DNA from: Pseudomonadales bacterium | Lineage (GTDB): Bacteria > Pseudomonadota > Gammaproteobacteria > Pseudomonadales > Azotimanducaceae | Direction of reading: 5' to 3' | Assembly: GCA_016763855.1 (NCBI GenBank) | Contig: JAESSY010000148.1 | Span: 1-64,000 of the forward strand | DNA: 64,000 nucleotides | Shown: positions 28,637 through 36,945 of the stretch, one piece after another | Layout: every line of letters begins with the position of its first letter | Position numbering within the stretch: the stretch's first letter is position 1 | The notes under the pieces: model-generated | Database searches by the model: none | Told to the model about the DNA's origin: nothing | The model's input: the letters and a program-made list of their open reading frames with translations, nothing else | Program-made: the position numbers and the translations under genes

Positions 28637-29755
28637 TTAGGCTGCTACCGCATCTCGCGGATCAACAAACTTAATATCGTGAGCAGCACCAACTGATTGA
28701 TTGGTCACCGCTCCCTTGAACACATTCAATCCATTCATTAAGTGGGCATTATCGAGTAGCGCTTTGTTAACACCTTTATTTGCGAGTTCCAGAACATAGG
28801 GCAAGGTCGCATTGTTCAAAGCTGCAGCTGAAGTTCTTGCCACGCCCCCCGGCATATTTGCAACACAATAGTGCACGATATCATCGACAATATAGGTAGG
28901 GTTATCGTGAGTTGTTGCATGGGATGTTTCAAAGCATCCGCCTTGGTCGATCGCGACATCAACCATGACAGTTCCTGCCTGCATCTCTTTTACCATTTCT
29001 TTTGTAATGAGTTTTGGGGCTGATGCACCCGGTATTAACACAGCGCCAATGATTAAATCAGCAGCCATTGCCATTTCTTCAACAGCATCCTGAGTTGAAT
29101 ACAGCGTCTGAATTTTGTTTCCAAATAGATTGTCCAGCCGACGTAATACGTCTAATGAACGGTCTACAATGGTGACTCTTGCCCCCATACCCACAGCCAT
29201 TTGAGCTGCATTTTGGCCAACTACGCCGCCACCGAGTATGAGAACTTGCCCTTGAGCAACACCCGGAACGCCCCCTAACAATATACCTCGACCACCATGA
29301 GATTTTTCCATACACATCGCACCTGCCTGAATGGACATTCTTCCTGCCACTTCTGACATGGGTGCCAAAAGAGGCAATCTTCCCATTGCATCCGTTACGG
29401 TTTCATAAGCAATGCAAGTAGAACCACTTTCGATCAAATCTGTAGTTTGGGGAAGGTCTGGAGCTAAATGCAAGTAGGTGAATAGCGTCTGTTCGGGACG
29501 TAACATTTTGCGCTCAATTGCCTGAGGTTCTTTTACTTTTACGATCATATCCGCGAGGCTAAATACTTCCTCCGCAGTTTCAATGATCGCAGCCCCGGCA
29601 GCGATATAGCTTTCGTCATAGTACCCAATACCAGCACCTGCATTGCGCTGTACGAAAACCTCGTGTCCACTCAATACAAGTTCCTTTACACCAGCAGGTA
29701 TCAAACCGACCCGGTATTCATGATTCTTTATTTCTGAAGGTACACCTACGCGCAT
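28637..29755 (-). CDS. ald: Alanine dehydrogenase
   Basis: A 372-residue NAD-dependent enzyme that interconverts L-alanine with pyruvate and ammonium. It begins MRVGVPSEIKNHEYRVGLIP, the hallmark start of Ald, with the substrate-site lysine in IVKVKEPQ, the histidine in LFTYLHLAPDL, and the NAD-binding VLILGGGVVGQNAAQMAVGMG. A longer reading from 29785 exists, but the ATG at 29755 follows GTGGAGACAAAT and gives the standard length. It is divergent from the Lrp-type regulator, which probably controls it. Confidence 0.94.
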   Translation of the reverse strand: MRVGVPSEIKNHEYRVGLIPAGVKELVLSGHEVFVQRNAGAGIGYYDESYIAAGAAIIETAEEVFSLADMIVKVKEPQAIERKMLRPEQTLFTYLHLAPDLPQTTDLIESGSTCIAYETVTDAMGRLPLLAPMSEVAGRMSIQAGAMCMEKSHGGRGILLGGVPGVAQGQVLILGGGVVGQNAAQMAVGMGARVTIVDRSLDVLRRLDNLFGNKIQTLYSTQDAVEEMAMAADLIIGAVLIPGASAPKLITKEMVKEMQAGTVMVDVAIDQGGCFETSHATTHDNPTYIVDDIVHYCVANMPGGVARTSAAALNNATLPYVLELANKGVNKALLDNAHLMNGLNVFKGAVTNQSVGAAHDIKFVDPRDAVAA

Positions 29756-29887
29756 ATTTGTCTCCACTAGCCATGAGCTAACCATGAATTAAGAACATGC
29801 AGTATATTCAATTATAAATAGTTGATCTCACTTATATATTATTTGATAATAGGTAATTACTTCTAATTTTAATCAATAGTTATAGTT

Positions 29888-30376
29888 ATGCCCTATTTTG
29901 ATAAAGATATGCAGTTTAAATCACTAGACCGAGTTGATCGTCGAATTCTGCGGGAACTACAAACCAATGGACGTATTACAAATACGCAACTCGCAAAACG
30001 CATCAACCTCAGCGCTACACCTTGTGCAGAGCGGGTCAAGCGCCTTGAAAAACAAGGCCATATTCAACAATACCAAGCAAAGCTCGACCCAAAACTACTA
30101 AACTTGGGTTTATTAGTCTTTGTTGAAATTTCTTTACTAAGAACATCACCCGACGTATTTGCCGAATTCACAGAGGCTGTCATGAAACTACCACAGCTTT
30201 TGGAATGCCATTTAGTCTCCGGTAATTTCGATTATCTAATCAAAGCCAGAGTTGCGGATATGAAGGCCTACAGAAAGCTCTTGGGCGAAACCTTATTGAC
30301 CTTACCTGGGGTCAGTGATTCTCGAACTTACGTTGTGATGGAAGAAGTCAAAGAGACTCAAATGCTCCCTATTTAA
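29888..30376 (+). CDS. Lrp/AsnC family transcriptional regulator
   Basis: A 162-residue regulator with an N-terminal helix-turn-helix (DRVDRRILRELQTNGRITNT, QLAKRINLSATPCAERVKRL) and a C-terminal RAM effector domain (about 80-155). It is closest in layout to leucine-responsive regulatory proteins. Divergent placement from ald with a 132-bp AT-rich gap strongly suggests alanine-dependent activation of ald, as known for AldR/BkdR-type members, but this is inferred from position. Confidence 0.9.
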   Translation: MPYFDKDMQFKSLDRVDRRILRELQTNGRITNTQLAKRINLSATPCAERVKRLEKQGHIQQYQAKLDPKLLNLGLLVFVEISLLRTSPDVFAEFTEAVMKLPQLLECHLVSGNFDYLIKARVADMKAYRKLLGETLLTLPGVSDSRTYVVMEEVKETQMLPI

Positions 30377-30440
30377 ACAATGTCTATTTTGACAATACTG
30401 CTGACCAAGATTTCTAAATTTTTCTTGCCCGATCTAAATA

Positions 30441-30460
30441 TACTGTATATATTTACAGTA
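30441..30460. promoter_or_regulatory. LexA (SOS) box of imuAB
   Basis: TACTGTATATATTTACAGTA is almost identical to the E. coli LexA consensus, with the invariant CTG-N10-CAG. The final A of the box is the A of the first possible imuA ATG (30460), so repressor would sit directly on the start. ImuAB cassettes are LexA-controlled in many proteobacteria. Confidence 0.93.
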
Positions 30461-31317
30461 TGTCGAATAAAAGATCCACACTAGAAAAACTGATCATGAG
30501 TAATGATATCTGGCGTGCATCAAGCATTAATGCGGATGTTCACAACGGTATACCCAGTACTTACTCTCTGCTCGATCAACATTTATACGGCGGGGGCTGG
30601 CCACAAGATGGTTTAACAGAGTTATTACTCAACAAACTCGGCATTGGTGAATTGAGATTATTAACACCTGCCCTTGCCAAATTGAGCCAGGAGCAAAACC
30701 GTTGGTTATTGTGGGTCTCTCCACCACATATACCCTATGCTCCAGCCTTGGCCAAAGCCGGTATCGATTTAAGCAAGATTCTTATTGTTAATACCACCAG
30801 CCATGTGGACATGCTTTGGGTGCTTGAAAAAGCCCTTTCTTCAAAAAGCTGTTCCGCCGTCCTCGCATGGCCAGACTTTTTGTCAGCAGAGAAGGCATCG
30901 ACAGAGAAGAAATCGACAGAAAAGGCCCGGACAAAGCAGATTCCGCAACTAGAAAAACATTTGCGACGACTGCAAATTGCCAGCAAAGAAGGTCAATGCC
31001 TTGGCATTTTATTCCGAAACAACAGCGCTGCCAAAAATGCTTCTCCTGCAGAACTCAGAATTCAACTACAGGCACAAGTCGCAGTGAGTGAACATTCACG
31101 ACTCAAAGTAAAGGTTTTAAAACGCAAAGGTGGCTGGCCGAGTGACTTCTTAGATATCGAATTTAATGACCACCTTAATCTTATGACACCGGATTTTTCG
31201 GAGCTACAAATCAATAATCATTCAGATAGCTTACCAGACTGTCTATCACCAAAAGACGCGCAAAAGAACGCACCGATAGACACATACTCAAGCCACCACC
31301 TAAACCCGCATTTATGA
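30460..31317 (+). CDS. imuA: Translesion synthesis accessory protein ImuA
   Basis: A 285-residue RecA/SulA-like protein of the ImuA family. Family features are IWRASSINADVHNGIPSTYS, LDQHLYGGGWPQDGLTELL and the region LRLLTPALAKLSQEQNRWLLWVSPP. It works with ImuB and the DnaE2 polymerase in damage-induced mutagenesis. A lysine/glutamate-rich low-complexity insertion (about 140-165) is unusual. The ATG at 30460 abuts the LexA box; an internal ATG at 30496 could be the true start if transcription begins inside the box. It overlaps imuB by 4 bp. Confidence 0.87.
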   Translation: MSNKRSTLEKLIMSNDIWRASSINADVHNGIPSTYSLLDQHLYGGGWPQDGLTELLLNKLGIGELRLLTPALAKLSQEQNRWLLWVSPPHIPYAPALAKAGIDLSKILIVNTTSHVDMLWVLEKALSSKSCSAVLAWPDFLSAEKASTEKKSTEKARTKQIPQLEKHLRRLQIASKEGQCLGILFRNNSAAKNASPAELRIQLQAQVAVSEHSRLKVKVLKRKGGWPSDFLDIEFNDHLNLMTPDFSELQINNHSDSLPDCLSPKDAQKNAPIDTYSSHHLNPHL

Positions 31318-32891
31318 CGACTAATACGCGCAATAATATAAGCAATAACACCCCTTTATGGATGTGTTTGCATTTTACAAAACTTCCTTTGGAAGTTTTT
31401 TTAAGGTCGAACACTTCAGAAGAAAATGCCGGGGACCATGCAGTCGTTATTGATAAAAAACAACCAGTTGTTATTACTGAAAAACAACGTGTGTTTCATA
31501 TGAACGATATGGCAAAAGAAGTAGGCATTCAAATTGGCAATAGCATGGATACCACTTACACCTTTAGTAACAATGTACTTTGCTTTGAACGAGATGATGA
31601 TAGAGAAACGAGCACCCTTGCCCATCTTGCTCAATGGGCTTATCAATTTACACCAAAAGTTTCTATCAGATCACCAGATTGTTTGTTACTCGATATCGGA
31701 GGTTGTTTAAAATTATTTAAAGGATTAAACAATCTAATCGTCAGTATTGAACAGGGTTTACATAAATTAGGCTACCAGGCACTCATCGCCACTAATACCA
31801 CACCCCTTTCAGCTCTAATTATTGCCCGGGCGCATGCCACAAATTTAATACATACGGATCATGACAAACTCGAAAATAGTATTGGCCAATTATCTGTTCA
31901 AAATTTGCAGGCAGAAGAAAAAATTATCATCGCTTTGAAACAAATGGGGATCACTAATCTCCACACCTTACTTGGATTACCTGCCGAAGGAATCAGTCGT
32001 CGTCTCGGCACTTACTTTAATGATTATTTACTGAGGCTAAAGGGAGAAAAGGCAGATCCACAAAAAATTATCAATCCCAATGCCAGATTCTTATCCAGTA
32101 TCAACTTCCTCTTTGATATTACAAACTTAAACTCCTTGATCTTCCCCATAAAGAGATTGTTGGGCGAACTTTCAGATTTTTTAAAGGGACGACAGCTCAC
32201 CATTAACCATTTCACCTGGCACCTATCCCATCGAAAATCACCTTACAGTGATTCATTGCACAAAAAGCACTTCAAAAAAACCTTCAGCATTTCACTAGCA
32301 AGCCCCATAAATGAAACGCGTGTTTTTTTAGCGTTAACACAACTTAAACTGGATCAAATTAACGATGTAAAAGAAGTTGATAGTATCACCCTCATCGCTA
32401 ACCGCTTTTATCCACTTAGTGCTGACAGTAAAAGTTTATTTCGAGATAGTTACACACCATCGAGAGATTTTAATGAACATAATTCGGAACACAATGATCA
32501 ACTACTTAACATCCTTAATGCTAAACTAGGCTCAGGACAATATTTTGGTTTATCGCAATCTGATGATCATCGGCCTGAAAAAGCATGGAAAAAAGTAAAC
32601 TTGAGCAAAAAGCATCATTGGTCCCCAGAAAAACAGGATTCGCTATTAAGACCCAGCTTTTTACTCACTACACCAAAAGCATTGGCTATGTCCGGTGATA
32701 TGCCCCACCTAGCAGGCCAGCTAACACTACTCAAAGGACCGGAGAGAATTGATTATGGTTGGTGGGATGAAACCGAAAATAAACCACTAACCCGAGATTA
32801 CTATATTGCTAGTCAAAAGGATGGCACGCTTTATTGGATATTTAAATATATCACTATGGATCAATGGTACTTACACGGTATATTCTCTTAA
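31314..32891 (+). CDS. imuB: Y-family polymerase-like protein ImuB
   Basis: A 525-residue DNA-polymerase-IV-like protein that acts as an adaptor for DnaE2. The N-terminal region CLHFTKLPLEVF lacks the catalytic Asp present at the equivalent place in active Y-family polymerases, as expected for ImuB. Also visible are LLLDIGGCLKLFKG, the thumb-region ALKQMGITNLHTLLGLP, and the C-terminal GPERIDYGWWDE and RDYYIASQKDGTLYWIF typical of ImuB. It overlaps imuA by ATGA. No dnaE2 follows, so that gene must be elsewhere if the system is complete. Confidence 0.9.
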   Translation: MTTNTRNNISNNTPLWMCLHFTKLPLEVFLRSNTSEENAGDHAVVIDKKQPVVITEKQRVFHMNDMAKEVGIQIGNSMDTTYTFSNNVLCFERDDDRETSTLAHLAQWAYQFTPKVSIRSPDCLLLDIGGCLKLFKGLNNLIVSIEQGLHKLGYQALIATNTTPLSALIIARAHATNLIHTDHDKLENSIGQLSVQNLQAEEKIIIALKQMGITNLHTLLGLPAEGISRRLGTYFNDYLLRLKGEKADPQKIINPNARFLSSINFLFDITNLNSLIFPIKRLLGELSDFLKGRQLTINHFTWHLSHRKSPYSDSLHKKHFKKTFSISLASPINETRVFLALTQLKLDQINDVKEVDSITLIANRFYPLSADSKSLFRDSYTPSRDFNEHNSEHNDQLLNILNAKLGSGQYFGLSQSDDHRPEKAWKKVNLSKKHHWSPEKQDSLLRPSFLLTTPKALAMSGDMPHLAGQLTLLKGPERIDYGWWDETENKPLTRDYYIASQKDGTLYWIFKYITMDQWYLHGIFS

Positions 32892-32969
32892 AGAACCTCA
32901 GACAGGCTCCTAGCCTCTTCTCATGAACAAAAATCGGAAACTAAAAAGACTGAACTAAAAGGAAAGGTT

Positions 32970-33440
32970 ATGGATATTTACCAGCTCGAAATGGAAGGCA
33001 TTAAGGGCGAAACAATCAACTTTGCAGACTATCGAAATGAAGCCTTACTGATTGTAAATCTAGCAAGCCAATGAGGCTTAACCGATCAGTATGCAGGTCT
33101 GCGTACTTTGCACGACAATGCCAAAGGATTAACAGTTATGGGATTCCCCTGTAATCAATTTGGGGCTCAAGAGCCCGGATCAAATGCCGAAATATTAGAA
33201 TTTGCCCAAACTAAGTATTCCGTTACTTTTCCCATGTTTGCCAAGATCGATGTCAACGGAGCAGATGCAGCACCGCTCTTTCAATGGCTGAAAACAGAAA
33301 AACAAGACGAAGAAGGCAAAGAGGATATCGCCTGGAATTTCGCCAAATTTCTAATCAACTCTGAGGGAAAAGTTGTAAAACGATTTCACCCTAAAACGAC
33401 TCCAGAAGAGATAGCAGCTCAATTAGAAAGCCTCTTATAG
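32970..33440 (+). CDS. Selenocysteine-containing glutathione peroxidase (TGA = Sec at codon 35)
   Basis: A 156-residue glutathione peroxidase that reduces hydroperoxides with glutathione or another thiol. Translation from ATG 32970, after AAAGGAAAGGTT, reads NLASQ, then TGA (33072-33074), then GLTDQYAGL. This is the family active site NVASxCG with TGA in place of the peroxidatic Cys codon. The rest of the catalytic tetrad is intact: Q63 in FPCNQFGAQEPG, and W122 and N123 in WNFAKFLI. A SECIS hairpin follows the TGA (33088-33107) and tRNA-Sec is in the window, so readthrough as selenocysteine is far more likely than a nonsense mutation. A caller ignoring Sec would start at TTG 33108 and lose the active site. 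Confidence 0.92.
33088..33107 (+). promoter_or_regulatory. Bacterial SECIS element in the glutathione peroxidase mRNA
   Basis: A perfect 8-bp stem AGUAUGCA/UGCGUACU (one U-G pair) closes a four-base loop GGUC. The loop begins 22 bases past the UGA. The tip GCAGGUCUGC is the same as I recall for the E. coli fdhF SECIS, where SelB binds. Position and shape fit a functional SelB-binding element. Confidence 0.88.
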
Positions 33441-33639
33441 AGGCTATTCGAATGGCTATTAATAAGCTCACCGCTCCGAGTTAGACGGAATTCACCAATA
33501 CACCATAACCTGGAACTCATCTTCAAATTTTAACCTTGTCGCAACAGAAATCCTCCACAAATGCGTTTCTATAGATGCCGAACTGAGATAAATACACCGA
33601 ACGGATGCTGATACGACAAAGAAATAGTAAAATAGACAG

Positions 33640-34422
33640 ATGAAAGACAACACCTACATGTCCTACGCGGAAAAAAAAGCCCTCTTTGATCGCATGTTGA
33701 CATTATATGGACGTAAACCCGTACACGAAGCATTGTTATTGCCAGAGATTTCCCCCTATCGATTGCACTTGGCAGAAAGCAACAAACTAGGTGGGATAGT
33801 GCAAACCATCTCAGAATTGGCAAAAACACGCGGTGTCGAGATCCAATACCATAGCCGTCAGGCACTTTCACGTATCTCAAAGAATAGTAAACAAGATCAA
33901 GGGGTTGTGTTAGATATTGAGGCTCCGGGATACCAACCAATAGATGTCTTGAGCCCCGCTCAAAATCAAGAATTTATCGCGCTTGAAAATGTCACCAATC
34001 CCCAGAATGTCGGGATGACAATTCGTACGGTTGGTGCCTCGCCCTGTGCTGGTTTGATTTTACCGAAAAAAGGGAATGCCAATATTGACGCACTTGTGAT
34101 TAAGGCGAGTGCAGGAACAGCCTTAAAAGTGCCAATTTATCATTGCTCTGAAGCAATTAGTGGGCTGAAAAGATTGAAAGATAGCGGCTTCACGATAGTC
34201 GGGCTATCATCTTATGGTGAAAAACCCCTCAATGAGTTCAAACCCAGTACTGGAACCATATTCGTGCTTGGAAACGAAACCAAAGGTTTATCAAAGGAAA
34301 TGCTGTCACTTTGCGATGTTTTAGTACAAATACCCCTGAATCATGATGTGGAATCCCTCAATGTCAGTATTACAGCAGGTATCCTTGCTTTCCGATCTAT
34401 TTTTCAAACTCCATATAGCTAG
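33640..34422 (+). CDS. SpoU/TrmH family RNA 2'-O-methyltransferase
   Basis: A 260-residue SPOUT methyltransferase that would methylate a ribose in rRNA or tRNA using AdoMet. An N-terminal substrate-binding region is followed by the SpoU motifs: ALENVTNPQNVGMTIRTVGA (motif 1), FVLGNETKGLS (motif 2) and IPLNHDVESLNVSITAGI (motif 3). The target (for example 23S G2251 for RlmB or tRNA G18 for TrmH) cannot be assigned. The gene stands alone. Confidence 0.88.
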   Translation: MKDNTYMSYAEKKALFDRMLTLYGRKPVHEALLLPEISPYRLHLAESNKLGGIVQTISELAKTRGVEIQYHSRQALSRISKNSKQDQGVVLDIEAPGYQPIDVLSPAQNQEFIALENVTNPQNVGMTIRTVGASPCAGLILPKKGNANIDALVIKASAGTALKVPIYHCSEAISGLKRLKDSGFTIVGLSSYGEKPLNEFKPSTGTIFVLGNETKGLSKEMLSLCDVLVQIPLNHDVESLNVSITAGILAFRSIFQTPYS

Positions 34423-34522
34423 TACCCATCCAGAAACCGTGATTTCTTTTGACCAATGACCGCCATTGAATTATTGTTGCGCCCTGCATTCTAACCCCTT
34501 ACATAAATCACAAGTTGTAACT

Positions 34523-35848
34523 ATGACACGATCCACATTACTGATTCTGCTTCTTAGCAGCCTCTTCTTGCTAACTTCTTGCGGTGAGGATGATGGTTTT
34601 ACTATCGAGCCGGTTCCAACGGCCTTTATTGTATTTGTGAATGCGATACCTGATTCACCTGAGTTATCGATCACCTCCAGAGGCTCCTTAGTCAGTAGAG
34701 TACAATTTGGAGCAGCCACACTTACATTAACTGTATTGCCTCAGGTTTCTCTGGAATACAGTGCTGACTTTTTGAGCGATGGAAATATTGTCAATTCGTT
34801 GATTACAACAAATGAAAATATAGCTATCGGTGATACTCGTCTGGTTATTTTTAGCGGTACTATGGATGCCCCCAAAGTGACAAGTCTGACCAGTGCTGCA
34901 GCCGACGCTTCTACTACGGAAAGCCAAGTGATTTTTCTGAATGCCAGTACATCCGCCAACAATGTAAACCTGACGCTGACCAATCCAAATGCAAGTACTC
35001 AGACCATTAACTTACCTGTCGATGTCGTTTCAGAAGCGATTCAAGTGCTTACCGGTGCTGGTTCAAAAATTGAAGTACGAGACGCTGCCAATAATGAAAT
35101 ACTTTGGGACTCTGGTGAATTCAACTTTACCGCAGTTACCCAAAGGTTGATCGTTCTCGTAGACTATTTTGGACCTGGTAACAATACAGTTCGTATGTTC
35201 AGCATAACGGAACAAGCAGGAGCCGGCCTATTTGTTAATGAACAGGTAGAAAGCCAAATTCGTTTTGCCAATATGACCGCTGACAGGGGGGCACTGGACG
35301 TACTTGCGGATGGCATTCTTGCAGCAGATGTATTGAATTTTGGCGACATAACAAATTATCAGGATACAGAAACTGATGTGATTAATTATCGGTTTGTCAC
35401 CTCAGGCGATCCCGACGATGTGATCTCTACTGAAAGCCGCGCGATACTACCCGGCAACTTTTACACGCTCGCGGCATCAGGGATTGGTACAACCAATGGA
35501 ACCACGTTGATATTAGATGACCGACGACGAGTCCCCTTGAGATCCGTATTAAACATCGCACGACTCGCCCCAAGCTCAGGATTGTTAGACATCTATCTAC
35601 TTGAACCAGGTGAAGGAATCTCGAGATTTCCTTTAGTATCGCAGTTAGGAGATTCAACCGCTCTGACAATTGATCTGGTACCGAGCTCTTACGATCTTCT
35701 GCTGACCGCACCCGGCCAATCAGATTCACTATTTGGACCAGAACCCATTACACTAAGTCCCAACGGTATTTATTCATTATTCATCACGGATACAGAAGGT
35801 GGTGGTGGTCCAATCAGAGTACAATTTCTGGACGACTTTACAAACTAA
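34523..35848 (+). CDS. DUF4397 domain lipoprotein
   Basis: A 441-residue lipoprotein with an N-terminal signal ending in the lipobox LLTSC, followed by GEDDGF. The mature part holds two tandem DUF4397-like beta-sandwich repeats, with FVNAIPDSPELSIT near the start and IARLAPSSGLLDIYLLEPGE in the second half. Function unknown; surface or periplasmic location expected. A TTG 57 bases upstream gives a longer frame, but only the start at 34523 places the signal peptide at the N-terminus. Confidence 0.8.
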   Translation: MTRSTLLILLLSSLFLLTSCGEDDGFTIEPVPTAFIVFVNAIPDSPELSITSRGSLVSRVQFGAATLTLTVLPQVSLEYSADFLSDGNIVNSLITTNENIAIGDTRLVIFSGTMDAPKVTSLTSAAADASTTESQVIFLNASTSANNVNLTLTNPNASTQTINLPVDVVSEAIQVLTGAGSKIEVRDAANNEILWDSGEFNFTAVTQRLIVLVDYFGPGNNTVRMFSITEQAGAGLFVNEQVESQIRFANMTADRGALDVLADGILAADVLNFGDITNYQDTETDVINYRFVTSGDPDDVISTESRAILPGNFYTLAASGIGTTNGTTLILDDRRRVPLRSVLNIARLAPSSGLLDIYLLEPGEGISRFPLVSQLGDSTALTIDLVPSSYDLLLTAPGQSDSLFGPEPITLSPNGIYSLFITDTEGGGGPIRVQFLDDFTN

Positions 35849-35926
35849 GAAAGGTCTGAATAAGCCAGGTTTTCTCCTGACATCTTACCGGATCTTTCAC
35901 TGAAATGATTTCAGAAAGAGGATCAA

Positions 35927-36799
35927 ATGATGAACTTGCAAGTAAAGAAACTATCAGGTGTGATTGGTGCCGAAGTCACTGGCTTATCCCTCGCGGCAGT
36001 GGAAAAAGAAGCATTAAGAGAGATCAATGCACTACTGCTCGAACATCTCGTTTTGTTCTTCCCAGAGCAACACTTAGATCAACAAAGTCACGTATCTCTG
36101 GGTAGGCATTTTGGAGACATTGAAGGACATCCCAACCTCGGAGTGCCCTACCCTGAATATCCCGAGATTTTTGAGTTAGTCGCGACTACTGGCGGCGTTG
36201 CGGATGAATGGCATACGGATATCACCTTTCAAGAACAGCCCGCCAAAATGTCCATCCTGAATATGACGAAATGCCCAACTGTAGGTGGAGATACAATGTG
36301 GACAAATTTGTATGCCGCTTACGATGAGTTATCAGCCCCTATGAAAGAAATGTGCGATGGCCTAACGGCACTTCATGATGCAGCACCACACAATAAGCCA
36401 GAGAAAACTGCAATACATCCCGTTGTCAGGCTACATCCTGTCACTAAACGAAAAGCGCTTTATGTTAACGAACACTTCACACGCCGGATCGTCGAAATGA
36501 ACGCCTATGAGAGTAATGCGCTACTACCCTTTTTAACAACTTGGGTGAGTAACCCTCGCTTTACGGTACGCTATCAGTGGACCCCGGGTACCATTTGCAT
36601 GTGGGACAATCGTTGTACCCAGCACTTTGTTCTAAATGATTTTGATGGAGAACGAATTATACAACGCGTGACGATCATGGGAGATGAAGTTGAAGGCTGT
36701 AGTGGCCAAAAATGGGACCCCTATATTCGGCCAGGCAGACTCTCTGCTACTAGCCGACATGACAGGCAGTTATTTTTCCACGTTAATCGCGAAAGTTAA
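35927..36799 (+). CDS. TauD/TfdA family Fe(II)/2-oxoglutarate dioxygenase
   Basis: A 290-residue non-haem iron dioxygenase. The iron ligands are visible in the HxD motif WHTDITF and in the distal histidine of NRCTQHFVLNDF; the 2-oxoglutarate-binding arginine is in ERIIQRVTI. The start LQVKKLSGVIGAEVTGLSL is typical of taurine or 2,4-D dioxygenase relatives. Substrates in this family range from taurine to sulfate esters and herbicides, so the true one is unknown. Two adjacent ATGs are possible starts. Confidence 0.88.
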   Translation: MMNLQVKKLSGVIGAEVTGLSLAAVEKEALREINALLLEHLVLFFPEQHLDQQSHVSLGRHFGDIEGHPNLGVPYPEYPEIFELVATTGGVADEWHTDITFQEQPAKMSILNMTKCPTVGGDTMWTNLYAAYDELSAPMKEMCDGLTALHDAAPHNKPEKTAIHPVVRLHPVTKRKALYVNEHFTRRIVEMNAYESNALLPFLTTWVSNPRFTVRYQWTPGTICMWDNRCTQHFVLNDFDGERIIQRVTIMGDEVEGCSGQKWDPYIRPGRLSATSRHDRQLFFHVNRES

Positions 36800-36945
36800 A
36801 TCGAGCTAGCAGGTCAAACCCAACTCGAGCCATAGACCACTTGTTTAGTTGCCTCAGTCAGTCAATCAATCTCATTGCTAACGAGCAATCAGCCATTGGA
36901 TAGATCCTGATTTAACCCACCTTAATCAAGTACACTAGAAACTTC

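Noticed and set aside
33072-33074. TGA in the glutathione peroxidase as a nonsense mutation
   Set aside because: It replaces exactly the catalytic Cys codon, is followed by a SECIS hairpin, and tRNA-Sec is present; Sec insertion explains all three.
33569-33940. 123-codon minus-strand ORF over the SpoU gene start
   Set aside because: Antisense to a clear methyltransferase gene, with no ribosome-binding site or recognisable motif.
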